Assembly: GCA_002007465.1 (NCBI GenBank)
Contig: LNAC01000019.1
Coordinates: forward strand, 937,683 to 1,001,682
DNA from: Ailurus styani
Taxonomy: Eukaryota; Chordata; Mammalia; Carnivora; Ailuridae
Length of the DNA: 64,000 nucleotides
Reading direction: 5' to 3'
Shown one piece after another: positions 1 to 12,205 of the stretch. A model generated the notes under the pieces. That model was not told where the DNA came from and made no database searches. It saw only the letters and a list, made by a program, of their open reading frames with translations. Every line of letters begins with the position of its first letter. Position 1 is the stretch's first letter. Made by a program: the position numbers and the translations under genes.

Positions 1-2746
1 AAGATTAGTTGACCATAGAGTTGAGGGTCCATTTCTGGGCACTCTACTCTATTCCATTGATCTATGTGTCTGTTTTTGTGCCAGAACCACACTGTCTTGA
101 CAATTACAGCTTTGTAATAGAGCTTGAAGACTGGAATTGTGATGCCACCATCTTTGGTTTTCCTTTTCAACACTCCTTTGGCTATTCGGGGTCTTTTCTG
201 GTTCCATATAAATTTTAGGATTCTTTGTTCCATTTCTTTGACATAAATTGCTGGTATTTTGATGGGGATTGCATTAAATGTGTATATTGCTCTAGGTAGC
301 ATAGACATTTTCACAATATTTATTCTACCCATCCATGAGCATGGAATGTTTTTCCACTTCTTTGTGTCTTCCTCAATTTCTTTCATGAGTACTTTATAGT
401 TTTCTGAATACAGATTCTTTGCCTCTTTGGTTAGGTTTATTCCTAGGTATCTTATGGTTTTGGGTGCAATTGTAAATGGGATTGACTCTTTAATTTCTCT
501 TTCTTCTGTTTTGTTGTTGGTATATAGAAATGCAACTGATTTCTGTGCATTGATTTTATGTCCAGACACTTTACTGAATTCCTGTATGAGTTCTAGCAGT
601 TTTGGAGTGGAGTTCTGTGGGTCTTCCACATAAAGTATCATAACAACATCTGTGAAGACTGAGACTTTGACTTCTTCTTTGCCAATTTGGATGCCTTTTA
701 TTTCTTTTTGTTGTCTGATTGCCGAGGCTAGGACTTCTAGTACTATGTTGAATAGAAGTGGTGATAGTGGACAGCCCTGCTGTGTTCCTGACCTTAGGGG
801 AAAAGTTCTCAGTTTTTCTCCATTGACAATGATATTTGCTGTGGGTTTTTTGTAGATGGCTTTGATGATATTGAGGTATGTACCCTCTATGCCTACACTG
901 TGAAGAGTTTTGATTGAGAAAAGATGCTGTACTTTGTCCAATACTTTTTCAGCATCTATTAATAGCATCATATGGTTCTTGTTCTTTCTTTTATTAGTGT
1001 CTTGTATCACATTGGTTGATTTGCGAATGTTGAACCAGCCTTGCAGCCCGGGAATAAATTCCACTTGGTCGTGGTGAATAATCCTTTTAATGTGCTGTTG
1101 GATCCTATTGACTAGAATTTTGTTGAGGATTTTTGCATCCGTGTTCATCAAGGATATTGGTCTGTAATTCTTCTTTTTGATGGGGTCTTTGCCTTGTTTG
1201 GGGATCAAGGTAATGCTGGTCTCATAAAATGAGTTTGGAAGTTTTCCTTCCATTTCTATTTTTTGGAACAGTTTCAGGAGAATAGGGATTAATTCTTCTT
1301 TAAATGTTTGGTAGAATTCCCCTGGAAATCCATCTGGCCTTAGGCTCTTGTTTCTTGTTTTGATGACTGCTTCAATCTCCTTGTCGGTTATGGGTCTATT
1401 CAGGTTTTCAATTTCTTCCTGGTTCAGTTTTGGTACTTTATATTTCTCTAGGAATGCACCCATTTCTTCCAGAGTGTCAAATTTGCTGATGTAGAGTTGC
1501 CCCTGATATGTTCTTATAATTGTTTGTATTTCTTTGGTGTTGGTTGTGATCTCTCCTCTTTCATTCATGATTTTATTAATTTGAGCCCTTTCTCTTTTCT
1601 TTTGGATAAGTCTGGCCAGGGGTTTATTAATTTTATTAATTCTTTCAAAGAACCAGCTCCTAGTTTCATTGTTTTGTTCTACTGTTCTTTTGGTTTCTAT
1701 TTCATGGATTTCTGATCTGATCTTTCTTATTTCTCTTCTCCTGCTGGGTGTAGGCTTTCTTTGCTGTTCTTTCTCCAGCTCCTTTAGGTGTAGGGTTAGG
1801 TTGTGTACTTGAGACCTTTCTTGTTTCTTGAGAAAGGCTTGTATTGCTATATTCTTTCCTCTCAGGACAGCTTTTGCTGTGTCCCAAAGATTTTGAACAG
1901 TTGTTTTTTTCATTTTCATTTGTTTCCATGATTTGTTTTAATTCTTCTTTAATTTCCCAGTTGACCCATTCATTCTTTAATAGAATGTTCTTTAGCTTCC
2001 ATGTATTTGAGTTCCTTCCAACTTTCCTCTTGTGATTGAGTTCTAATTTCAGAGCATTATGGTCTGAAAATATGCAGGGAATGATCCCAATCTTTTGGTA
2101 CCAGTTAAGACCTGATTTGTGACCCAGGATGTGATCTATTCTGGAAAATGTTCCATGTGCACTAGAGAAGAATGTGTATTCTGTTGTTTTGGGATGGAAT
2201 ATTCTGAATATATCTGTGATGTCCAATTGGTCCAGGGTGTCATTTTAAAGACTTTATTTCCTTGTTGATCTTTTGCTTAAATGATCTGCCCATTTCAGTA
2301 AGGGGGGTGTTAACGTCCCCTACTATTATTGCATTATTGTTGATGTGTTTCTTTGATTTTGTTATTAATTGGTTTATATAATTTGCTGCCCCCATGTTAG
2401 GGGCATAGATATTTAAAATTATTAGACCTTCTTGTTGGACAGACCCTTTAAGTATGATATAGTGTCCTTCCTTATCCCCTATTATAGTCTTTGGCTTAAA
2501 ATCTAATTTATCTGATATAAGGATTGCCACTCCACCTTTCTTTTGATGTCCATTAGCATGGTAAATTGTTTTTCATCCCCTCACTTTAAATCTGTAGGTG
2601 TTTTTGGGTCTAAAATGAGTTTTTTGTAGACAGCATATTGGTGGGTCTTGTTTTTTTATCCACCCTGATACCCTGTGTCTTTTAATTGGGGCACTTAGAC
2701 CATTTACATTCAGGGTAACTATTGAGAGATATGAATTTAGTGCCAT
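1..2746 (-). pseudogene. L1 ORF2 (endonuclease-reverse transcriptase), disrupted, partial
   Basis: ORF2 would encode the endonuclease and reverse transcriptase for target-primed reverse transcription. I place the start at the ATG at 2746, which opens with MALNSYLS as expected for the endonuclease N-terminus. Codon 58 is TGA (2575-2573), where related elements have Trp. The frame then runs open through the endonuclease (GDVNTPL at about 2315) and shifts near 2240, just before NDTLDQLD. A second shift lies in a homopolymer at about 1903-1910. RT segments follow to the left edge. The catalytic FADD motif reads FTDV at about 641-658, so the second catalytic Asp is lost. The C-terminus is outside the window. 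Confidence 0.9.
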
Positions 2747-2848
2747 TGTATTGCCTGTAAGGTCCCTTTTACTGTATATTGTGTCTCTTCTTTTCTGATC
2801 TGTTTCTTTTAGGCTCTCTCTTTGCTTAGAGGACCCCTTTCAATATTC

Positions 2849-3749
2849 CTATAGGGCTGGCTTGGTGTTTGCAAATTCCTTTAGACTTTGTTTATCCTGG
2901 AAGCTTTTTATCTCTCCTTCTATTTTCAATGACAGCCTAGCTGGATATAGTATTCTTGGCTGCATATTTTTCTTGTTTAGTGCTCTGAATATATCATGCC
3001 AGTTCTTTCTGGTCTGCCAGGTCTCTGTGGATAGGTCTGCTGTCAGTTTAATATTTCTACCATTGTATGTTACAGACCTCTTGTCCTGAGTTGCTTTCAT
3101 GATTTTCTCTTTGTCACTGAAACTTGTAAGTTTTACTATTAGATGACAGGGTGTGGACCTATTTTCATTGATGGAGAGGGAGTTCTCTGTGCCTCCTGGA
3201 TTTTGATGCTTTTTCTCTTCTCCAAATTAAAGAAATTCTGTACTATAATTTGCTCCAGTATTCCTTCTTCCCCTCTCTCTCTTTCTTCTTCTTCTGGGAT
3301 CCTAATTAGTCTAATATTGTTTCATCTTATGGTACCACTTATCTCTTGGATACTCCCCTCATGGTCCAGGAGTTGTTTGTCTCTCTTTTCCTCAGCTTCT
3401 TTATTCTCTGTCAATTTGGTCTTACATATCACTAATTCTCTCTTCTGCCTCATTTATTCTAGAAGTAAGAGCCTCCATTTTTTATTGCACCTCATTAATA
3501 GCTTTTTTGATTGCAACTTGGTTAGATTTTAGTTCTTTTATTTCTCCAGAAAGGGTTTTTATTTCTCTAGAGAGGGATTCTCAATTATCTTCCATGCTTT
3601 TTTTTGAGCCCAGCTAACACCTTGATAATCATCATTCTGAACTCTGAATTCTGACATATTACTAATGTCTGCATTGATTCAGTCCCTAGCCATCATTACT
3701 GCCTCTTATTCTTTTTTTTTTTTTGTGATGATTTTTTCCACCTTGTCAT
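2849..3749 (-). pseudogene. L1 ORF1 (RNA-binding chaperone), disrupted
   Basis: ORF1 encodes the L1 RNA-binding protein. I choose the ATG at 3749 because the following codons read MTRWKKSSQ, the usual basic start of carnivore ORF1p. An in-frame stop follows soon after a poly-A run (about 3712-3725), so the N-terminus is broken. The C-terminal domain is open from about 3100 to the stop at 2849, contains QPRILYPARLS and ends TKPAL. The middle, at about 3280-3600, encodes the Glu/Lys-rich coiled coil in more than one frame. Assignment rests on these phrases and on its position just upstream of ORF2. Confidence 0.8.
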
Positions 3750-5281
3750 TTTATGCAGATAAGAATAGATGGATGAGAGAGCAAAATACTAAAGAGTAGC
3801 AAGAACCCCGGAAAAATATACACTAACCTAATCAGAAGAGACCTGAAACTGGGGGGAGAAAGTGGGGAAAAAAGGAAAAAGAAAAAGAAACCTATATATC
3901 TATATCTATATCTATATCATCTATTTCTATATCTACGTCTATCTCTATCTATCTCTATTTCTATCTCTATCTCTATCTCTATCTATTAGACTGGTGAATT
4001 GAATAGACCCTATGTGTATACAAAAAATAAGGTTAAATACTATGAAGGGATAAAATATGACTATAACAATGAAAATTTTAAAAGATTTTTTTAAAAAAGG
4101 TATTAATAAAAAAAATTGTTAAAATAGGAAAGAGGAAAAATTTAAAAGAAAAGAATAAGAAAAAAATAAAATTCAAAGAATTTGACTTTGAAAGACTAAA
4201 CGATCATGGAGAAAAAGCCATGAATTCTATGTGTTGCTTTCCCCTCGCTCTGGAGTTCCACAATTCTCAGTGATCAGTGAACTTGGTCTTGACTGGATGT
4301 TCTTGCTGATCTTCTGGGAGAGGGGCCTGTTGCTATGATTCTCAAATGTCTTTGCCCGAGGCAGAATTGCACCACCCTTGCCAGGGGCCAGGCTAAGTAA
4401 TCAGCTAGCATTCACTCTTGGGAGCTTTTGTTCCCTGAACTCTTTCCGTACAGCTTTGGAGGATGGGAATGAAAATGGTGGTCTCCCAATCTCCGACCCG
4501 GAGGATCAGAGAGCTGAGGACCCCACTCCTCAGTGCATCCTCAGGGAAAAGCAGTCAGTCCCTCCTGTCTCCCTGGTCTCTGGCCAGACTCCGAGCTCAC
4601 CCAGCCTGTGACCAAGTGTTTCTGTCTCTGGCGCATGGCCCTGTTTGGAGTCTCCAAACCCAGCGGATTCCTGCAGCACACTCCCACACTGCTCCCCCCC
4701 AGAGGAGGAAGGAGAGGGTCTCTCCAATCTGCCACTTGTGGGGTCCCTGCTCAAAGAGCAGTGGACGACTATGCTTTAGATCATGGTTTAAGGTAACACC
4801 GTGCTGAGAGACTGACACCTCCTCAGCTTGGCTCCATCTCTCTAGTTGGCTTCCCCTCTCTGATACCTGGGAGCTCTGTTGTTCTCAGACACCCCTGGTC
4901 TTTTTGTGTCCCCGTGGGTCCAGAGACCACACTGTCCCCACAAGGGCTTCACCACCTGCTGAGCCTCTGGGTTGATGTCCCTCCTGGAGCAGACTTCTAA
5001 AAGTTCCAATTCTGTGCTCTGTTGTTCTCTCACTTGCCAGGAGCCAGCTGCCCCCTCCCCCCCCCCAGAGTCTATCTTCCCGTTGCTTCGGATTCACTTC
5101 TCCACAAGTCCTACCTTCTGGAAAGTGGTCAATTTTCTGTTCCTAGAATTGCTGCTCTTCTTCTTGTCAATCTCCTGTTGAATTTGTAGGTGTTCAGAAT
5201 GGTTTGATAACTATCTGGATGAATTTCTGGGACCTGATGATAATCGGTATCCTATTCCTCCACCATCTTGCTCCTCCTCCT
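3750..5281 (-). promoter_or_regulatory. L1 5'UTR (internal promoter region)
   Basis: This GC-richer block between the L1 5' end and ORF1 is where the internal L1 promoter normally lies. It includes a CT-rich segment at about 4240-5100 and an AT-rich segment with a degenerate TATCTA repeat at 3893-3990. Several overlapping open frames of 60-115 codons at 4378-5181 are by-products of its base composition; none resembles a known protein. Promoter function is inferred from family knowledge, not seen. Confidence 0.6.
3893..3990. repeat. Degenerate (TATCTA/TCTCTA)n microsatellite
   Basis: About 100 bases of imperfect TATATC, TATCTA and TCTCTA units lie inside the L1 5'UTR next to an A-rich stretch (4080-4180). 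Likely expanded after insertion. Confidence 0.8.
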
Positions 5282-5930
5282 GTCCTAATCCCAAACAACA
5301 ATTTTAAAAGGAAATTGGACATTAGGTGTCAAAATAGGTCAGGTATATTAACACCACTGGTATAATACTCAAGTGTTAATTCATTGGGAAGGAGTGTTAG
5401 GCAATGATATTGGACTCTAACTCTTAGACCACTGAAAATGAGAAGAGTCATTGGTAAAACATTGACAGACCTTCCTAACACCAGTTCATAGATTCTGAAT
5501 CTCACAAATTTTCAAGCGTGATATCAATTGATGAAGTATGACAGCATTAACTACAGAACCAGACTAGATATAATTTCAAATCCCACAAGCAAGGAAATAT
5601 CAGAGTGGAGAAACATGAACTGTCAGTATTTACCTGAACTATTTTTCCAGACTTGAAGACCCAAATTCCCCCTGCCCTTTCTATCCCAGGTTCATCTTCT
5701 GAATATTATTCTAGAGCCTCTGGAGCATTGTTATAGCCTGAATAACTCAGGTTTGAGGAAATGAACTGCTGGAAGGAAGGAGGAATGCTACGGCACTTGA
5801 GTCAACAAATATCTGTGAGCAGCCTAACAAATTTCCCCAAAGATGAAAATTTATCCAGGAAAGATTAGAAGGAGCTGTGAGAGAAAGATGGATCTGATAA
5901 GAGGAGAAAAGTCAACAAATGGAGGTATTC
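5282..5930. other. Unassigned single-copy-looking sequence
   Basis: The flank immediately upstream of the L1 5' end. I see no long open frame, no repeat family I recognise and no RNA gene. Confidence 0.4.
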
Positions 5931-6299
5931 TCTAAGGTGGAGCTTCAAAATCTTTAAGGTGCATATAAGAGGATCTTGTCAAAATGCAGATGTTGTGTAA
6001 GGCTGAAGATTCACAGACCTTTTTCCCCTGAAGCAAATAATACAATATATGTTAATTAAAAAAGAATATTTTATTGCTAAGAAATGCTAAACATCATTTG
6101 AGCTTTCAGTGAGACATAGTCTTTTTGTTGGTGGAGGGTCTTGCCTCAACGTTGATGACTACTGACTAATCAGGATGATTGCTGCTGAAGGATGGGGTAG
6201 CTGTGGCAATGTCTTAAAATAAAACAACAGTGAAGTCTGGGGGGAAAAGCAGATTGTGGTTAAGTATATCTAAGGCACACCCAGAGAGTCTGCATTTCT

Positions 6300-6352
6300 T
6301 TTCTTTTCTTTTCTTTTCTTTTCTTTTCTTTTCTTTTCTTTTCTTTTCTTTT
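6300..6352. repeat. (TTTTC)n microsatellite
   Basis: About ten TTTTC units, grown from the A-rich tail of the SINE just to the right. Likely length-polymorphic. Confidence 0.9.
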
Positions 6353-6524
6353 TTATTTGACAGAGAGAGAGAGCTCACAAGTTGGCAGAGAGGCAGGCAG
6401 AGAGAGGGGGGGGGAGCAGGCTCCCTGCTGAGCTGGGAGCCTGATTCAGGGCTTGATCCCAGGACCCTGAGATCATGACCTGAGCCGAAGGCAGGTTTAA
6501 CCCACTGAGCCATCCAGGTCCCCC
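6300..6524 (-). mobile_element. Can-SINE with expanded (TTTTC)n tail
   Basis: A tRNA-Lys-derived SINE in reverse orientation. The head (GAGCCATCCAGG) is at the right and the tail at the left. A perfect 16-base target-site duplication flanks it, GAGAGTCTGCATTTCT at 6284-6299 and 6525-6540. The tail has become a regular (TTTTC)n run up to about 6352 instead of AAATAAAATCTT. The element appears to have landed in an old hAT relic. Confidence 0.95.
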
Positions 6525-6540
6525 GAGAGTCTGCATTTCT

Positions 6541-6600
6541 AACAAGTTCCCACCTGATGTTGATGCTGCTAGCTTGCAGAACGCATTTTGAAGAGTAAGT
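6541..6600 (+). mobile_element. hAT-type MER relic, right end
   Basis: The stretch AACAAGTTCCCACCTGATG, with a following GATGCTGCT, matches my memory of the right half of a small hAT-Charlie (MER3/MER20-like) element. Sequence at 5946-6000 may be the left end of the same element. Family assignment is tentative. Confidence 0.4.
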
Positions 6601-6610
6601 CTCTAGAGGT

Positions 6611-6831
6611 CAGTGGTTCTCAACCAAGTGATACAGACTCCTAGGATGTGGTGGGAGGATATTTAGCAATGACTAGAGACACTTTGGTTGTTATAACCAG
6701 GGAAGTGCTACTGATATCTAGTGGGTGGAGGCCAAGGATGATGCTAACCATCCTACAATGCACAGGGCAGCCCCCACAACAAAGGATTATCTGGCCCAAA
6801 TTGTCGTTAGTGTTGATGTTGGGAAACCTTG
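6611..6831 (+). mobile_element. MER5A-like hAT (Charlie) non-autonomous transposon
   Basis: It begins CAGTGGTTCTCAACC, the hAT-Charlie terminal inverted repeat, and carries the MER5A hallmarks GTGCTACTGATATCTAGTGG, ATCCTACAATGCACAGGGCAG and GATTATCTGGCCCAAA in order. It ends near GGGAAACCTTG. The 8-base flanks (6603-6610 and 6832-6839) share only CTAG at their start, so the duplication has decayed. A short derivative with no coding capacity. Confidence 0.88.
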
Positions 6832-6859
6832 CTAGCCAGAACTCTTTCTGAAGATTTAA

Positions 6860-8740
6860 GTACTGTTTTTCCTTAGAAAATGGATGAAATTGTGATAAAT
6901 GTCATGTTTAAAAGACAGTTGCACATACTCTTCCTAAGTCATTGCCATGGTTTCTCAGCCATGTTACTAGGTGTATATATTCTATATAAGTTTGCTGATA
7001 TATAAGAGGTTAACAGAAGAAGAGGGAGTCAAGTAAGCAAGGACATTTCCCAGGTAGAAATATCAGCTCAGAGAAACTGATAAAAAACTGCTAAAGGTAT
7101 AATTGAGCAGTGGAGAAAGAAGAGCTTTACAAGGAAGATGGTAGTCTGGTGAGTTGCCAGCTGAATGAGATGTGGCCCCAGCTTAAAAGAAAGTGTTAGG
7201 GCTAACCAAGCAATTCAAAGAAAATCTAGAACTTCTGGTTCCAAACCTCTCATTCCTACCAGTAGGTGATGCTTCACTCATGTAAGAAATGCCTATTTTT
7301 CCCAGATATGTTGATTTGGAATGTTAATATGAAGCACTAGTGAGTTGGATTATTATTTAGTTAATGCAAAGTAGTTTGTTAAGACCAGTGCGCATGGTCC
7401 ATGGTGTAGCAGGTTAAATATTTTAAGTATGTGCACAAACATGTGTGTGGCTATTTGGTGGTTTGATAAGAATGGTGAGAGGCTGTCTGGAAGCAGTCTA
7501 GGAAATGAAGAGGGGCGTTCAACAGTAGCTGAGCTTTCCGGTGTATGGAAAGCACCAGATCATGAGAGTCATTCATGTCAAAGAGACTTTAATCTTAGGG
7601 TTCCAAGTAGGGACAGATATAATTTAAGATGGGCCAATGGTGCATCAAGACAAAAATCAGCAAACTTTATAAGATAGGCTGAGTATGGTGAAACATCTGT
7701 AACAAGACCATTCCTATAAAGGAAATTCCCTCAAGTTTCCACAAGACAGGGTTTCTTGCTCTACAAATGGTCCAGTTAGTAAATTAAGAACACCTCAACC
7801 ATTTCCTTCAGAAACAGGCCATGCATCATTATGTACAACAGCATTGCCTTTGATACCAAACTACGTTATGAACATGTAGACAGCCTTTGGTCTCCTCCAA
7901 GACAAACAGGAATTAATTATTTTCTAATCTCATCTTGGAGAACCAAACAGGAAGCTCAATAAATGTAAAATACTTCACATTAAAATATGAAAATATTCTT
8001 CACTCCACTGAGGATATAAATTTGAAAAGAAATTTTAAATAAGCAAGTAAGTTATAATTAATAAGGAGTGGGATTTTGCATGAAGAAAGAGCCACAAGTT
8101 CCTGAACTTGGTGGCTATAATGGTCACTTTTATCAAACCGGGGTCCCATTGAATGAAGACTTGGACCAAAGATAGGATAGTTTCAGCCCTTCAAAAGTAG
8201 CAACTGGGCCGACAAAGACTACTCTGAGAAATGAGTCACTGCCTGTCCAGCCTGTACTTCCTGACACCAGCTCCAGAGTTTTCTCCATTTATATGTTCAT
8301 GTTTACTTGGTACTCAGTTGTCTTAGATTTGTCTGTTTGACCTTAGCTGTCTCTTGTTCCTGATTTTCAGGTAACGTGTCTTGCCACATTTCCTCGATTT
8401 CTATCAAATTTGGAGCTCAAATCCCTCCTGCTGACTCTAACCCACCCCCAACAGCACTGAGGAAAAGCAGGTTCTGAAAGAAAGTAGTTATATGAGAACT
8501 CAAAAGGAAGCAAACTATACTTCCCTTATTCCTTTCTTAAGTCACAAGTGGTGTGTTTTGTCTACCCTCATTATACTTAATCCAATTCAGAGTATTTACA
8601 CAGATGAGAAGGAAAACAGCATATACAAAATAAAGTATGAGGATCCTGGACCCAAACTTGTCCAATTGCAATCTATCTGCCTGAAATACCTCTACTTGAC
8701 TCCACTTCCTTAGGCATAATGGGTCAGACTTTAGACTCAT
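6860..8740. other. Unassigned AT-rich sequence
   Basis: No open frame above about 80 codons, no family resemblance and no low-complexity run beyond short A-rich tracts. I recognise nothing here. Confidence 0.4.
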
Positions 8741-8769
8741 ATAGACTGGGTGTCAAGGATTAGATATAG

Positions 8770-8890
8770 TATGTTAGACAAGTAGCTCATCTTTCTAAGC
8801 CTCGTCTATAAAATGAGACTAATAGTCCCTGTCTTACTGAGTTGTTGAGAAGATAACAATAAGTATAAAATGCTTAGCATCATTTAGGGG
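8770..8890 (+). mobile_element. MIR fragment
   Basis: The order CTCATCTTTCTAAGCCTC, CTATAAAATGAGACTAATAG and GTTGTTGAGAAGATAACAA follows the core and 3' half of the MIR SINE consensus. Confidence 0.75.
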
Positions 8891-8984
8891 ACTGAGGAGG
8901 CACTACAGAAATGAATTAATGAGAGAATGGGCCAAGTAAATTGGCTACACTTGATAGTGTTTGCCACTGAGTCTTTCATTATAA

Positions 8985-9165
8985 CATTACCAATAAAAAT
9001 GATGGCTACCTATGTGTCAAGCACTGTTGTAGATCCTTTCATCCCCACAACAATGCCAAGAGGTAAGTATTATGGGTATCTTTTTACAGATGAGAAAATA
9101 GAGGCACAGAGCAGTTAATGACTTGCTCAAGATCGAATAATTAGTAGATGGTATTGATAATAACT
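8985..9165 (-). mobile_element. MIR fragment
   Basis: Reverse-oriented MIR. The blocks CATCCCCACAACAATGCC, TTTTTACAGATGAGAAAATA and GAGGCACAGAGCAGTTAATG are the reverse complement of the MIR core. It lies 100 bases from an oppositely oriented MIR. Confidence 0.8.
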
Positions 9166-9472
9166 AACATTTGTTTAGTACCTGTAATGCACTGTACCCT
9201 GTGCTAAGTGTTGGGAATGCCTCTGCCCTCCTAGGACTTACAGTCAGCCTATTGGATAGAGCACAGTTGTTCTGCTGTTGTCTCTTTATGTCCTCTAATT
9301 CAGAACTATTCAAACAATAAGCCACAACCAAGGTAATACAGAGAAGAAAAGATTGAAGGAAAGAAGAAAGGGAGGGAGGGAGGAAAAGAGCATGGAAAAA
9401 ATGGAATAGAAAAATTAGGAAGCATCGCACATAGGTAGGGTAATTATTATTTCATGAAACCTTTGTTTCAGT

Positions 9473-9510
9473 GTGCGTGTGTGTGTCTGCGTGTGGTGTG
9501 TGTATGTAAT
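9473..9510. repeat. (TG)n-rich tract
   Basis: Interrupted GTGTGTGT and GTGTGGTGTGTGTATG run. Confidence 0.75.
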
Positions 9511-10233
9511 TCATCCCAGCATAGAATGTGTTAAGTGTAGGTCACAATCAAAAAATATGAAAGGCACTAACTTAACAAATTGCATGCTGTCCACCTCATC
9601 CTCCCTGAGGAACCTGTGACAACCCTTCACAGAAATGGTGCTCAGTTTATCCAACAAGTGTCTTTTTGTGCTCAAAACACACATTTCATGGGGGAAAAAT
9701 TGGGACATCTTCCCGTGTCTTGACTCAGTTCCAAAAATCAACCAGTCATCTAAAGGTTATATTGCTGACCAAATTAAAAGACACCCTGCCTCCCTCTGGA
9801 AGCAAACCCTGGAAAGCAGGTATTCATACAGAACTATATGGAAATTTTAGAGGGTCTTGGATTGCTGTAACAAAGCAGTGGGCCCTCTTTACTGGCCGGT
9901 GTTCCACGTCCCAAGGCTACAAGGCTCACTCTTGATTTATTCCGTGCATGAACATGCATATGTCTCCAATAGATTATCTGTTCCATATCGAAAGATGCAG
10001 GGAGAAAAAAAAAAAACTCCATATATTTTAAAGTGCTGTAGCTTTCACAGGAGGCACATTTGTCACAGACATAGGTTTCATCCATAACTCATTGTGAGGC
10101 CAGGACATTTTTGTTGTCACTGCTGCCACTGTTACATTGTGTAGCACATTCTCCAAAAGGGTCTCCTTTTCTGGCATAAGTGTTCAGAAAGAGAAAGTAA
10201 GGCTGTCTCTCTTTTGTCCTAATTGTTTTTGTT

Positions 10234-10235
10234 TT

Positions 10236-10279
<44 letters not shown>

Positions 10280-10282
10280 TTT
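10234..10282. repeat. (CTTT)n microsatellite
   Basis: About 12 near-perfect TTTC units. Confidence 0.95.
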
Positions 10283-10656
10283 TAAGACCTATTTAGATCC
10301 ATGTCGGGGCTACTTTTTTCAGTCCTCCCCTTTTCCTCCTGAGGTTTTTACAGTGTATTATTTACTCTCAGTAACCAAGAGTGATGATTATTTTCAATTC
10401 CAGGACTCATCACTCCTGCTCCTCCGTTTTTTAACCATTACTTTTTATTCTTTCTGTACCCTGAAGCATCTTATGAAATATAAAATATAATGAAACATTC
10501 AAACATTTGACATTCTCCTTATGGGTTTTCAGGGAAGCAACAGCGGTGTACACGCTTCAGCTTTCATTTCATTAGTTACCTCGGCACTCGACAACGTTCT
10601 CAGAATAGCAAAGCAGATCCACCTGCACTTGCCGGTTGGCAGGGGCAACGTATTTT

Positions 10657-10705
10657 CATCATTGTCATCATTGCCATCATCATCATCATCATCATCATCA
10701 TCATT
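10657..10705. repeat. (CAT)n trinucleotide microsatellite
   Basis: About ten uninterrupted ATC units preceded by imperfect ones. In one frame it encodes a His run and in another a Ser run. The host frames (73 and 87 codons) show no other sign of coding. Confidence 0.95.
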
Positions 10706-11889
10706 CTACCTCCAATTCCGTGGAGGATTGTACAAAAGCTAGATGGGCTGTACTAAAGCCATCCATTCAGAACCCTGCCTCATTCACTCCTGAACCTGTC
10801 CCAGTCCTAGGTCAGCCTCAGAGGGAGATGGAGAGACAGAACTCAGAAAGCAAGGAGGTCGGGGGTGGGCAGCGGCCCCGGGGTGGGGGAGGGGAGTGAG
10901 CACATAGGAGCTTGTAATGTAATGTGTTCATGTTCTCTACCCCAGTTCCCTGCTACAACTCATAGAATTTCCCCAGAAATAAATAATTTCATATCAAAAT
11001 TAGTGTTCATTCACATGATATTCAGCAAATTTGAAAATAGCTACTGCAAAAATTAAAATAAGTTCCTCAGTTGGTGTCCTTGCGATGACACCATAAACTG
11101 GTAGTTGGGGACATTTGTCCACCCTCTGAGAGCTAAGCCTGGTCCTTCTCAGACCATGAATGTGCAGGAAGTCACACTGGTCCTCTGTTGAGATAAGGTC
11201 ATTTCTCAGAGATGGGGTGCTATATAGGAAAGAAGAAATATCAGGAGCCACGGAATTCCCGTATTAAGGAAGATCATTTTTATAACTGAATTGTTATTTT
11301 ACCTTGAGTATCTTCAGTTCTCCTGCATGTAAAGAAAGAATGGACTCTCTGCTAAAATGCTAAGATCGCATCTATAGTCCCATATGTCCTGGGCCTCACC
11401 CTTGGCTTTCAGCCACAACACAAATGTTTGAAGAGCCTAAGCTGGTATGCACCACTGCCCTTGTCTCACAGTTTTCCCATATTTTCTCAGAAAATAAAAA
11501 CCTTACTTTATTTGCTGCATTCCTGGCCAGTCTGTGGGTAGCAGGGATGTCCCAGTAGCCCCCAGCTATGCTAAAACATTTAATGTGGCACTTCCAGGTG
11601 ACCTTCAAGCATTTTCCAGTTTAGGGTGGCTTGAGGTTACCATGAAGCACTGCAGATGGTGACTTTCTTTCAGGACCAGCCATTCATGTCATTTAAGGCA
11701 GGATAGGATCTTAAAATTCACCCTTGTCCTTTGTGCATTTGAATCTCCCTTCACAAGTGTCCTTTGTTACCTGAAACAGTTCACAATTTAACATCTCAAG
11801 CAAATCTCTTCATCATCATTTTTTTCCTGGCCAGAGTTGACTGGTAGTAACACAGAGCCTTTCTCCAGAATTTTCCAACCAACCATCTT

Positions 11890-12205
11890 AAGATTCAGAA
11901 ATAGCAGCCTTCTTTTCTAAACAGGTTGCATCTGAATCAATGAAAGAAACTGAGGCCAGAGCTAAAGAGAGGATGGAGCAAGTGTAAGAGAGTGATAGCA
12001 AGGGAGGAGGGTAGGAGGTGAGGCTGGTTGGTGGGGTGGGGGGAAGAGATAAGAGAGAGAGAGAGGTGTGCTCTGTTTGAGTTTCAGTGTTCAACACTAA
12101 CACTGATCCTATGCAATACCTCAAGCATTTTTTCAATAAATTCCTCATTTACCTAAGAAGGTACTATTTGGGTCTGTTACTTGCTACTAAAGAAATCTGA
12201 AACAA
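11890..12205 (+). mobile_element. Possible 3' end of an old ERVL/MaLR-type LTR
   Basis: The stretch CAATAAATTCCTCATTTACC followed by GGGTCTGTTACTTGCTACT resembles the polyadenylation region and R/U5 end of old mammalian LTRs. The upstream boundary is not clear, and a purine-rich block at 12000-12065 may belong to it. Confidence 0.35.

Larger units (their letters stand above)
1..5281 (-). mobile_element. L1 LINE, 5'-complete, truncated by the window edge
   Basis: This is a carnivore-type L1 retrotransposon on the minus strand. Reading right to left, the order is a 5'UTR (about 5281-3750), ORF1 (3749-2849), a short spacer, then ORF2 (2746 to beyond base 1). The 5' end is marked by a GGAGGAG-rich start followed by the phrase for a CAAGATGG core at about 5265-5280. 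Its translated RT and endonuclease segments still read well, so it is fairly recent, and no SINE has landed in it. ORF2 has a stop codon, at least two frameshifts and a damaged RT motif, so it is not autonomous. The 3'UTR, poly(A) tail and one target-site duplication lie outside the window. Confidence 0.95.
9511..11880. other. Unassigned sequence with two microsatellites
   Basis: Overlapping open frames of 60-90 codons occur on both strands at 9635-10090, but none looks protein-like. I recognise no repeat family apart from the (CTTT)n and (CAT)n tracts listed separately. Confidence 0.4.

Noticed and set aside
4378..5181. Cluster of overlapping open frames up to 114 codons on both strands
   Set aside because: They fall in the GC-rich L1 5'UTR, overlap each other in several frames and contain no domain.
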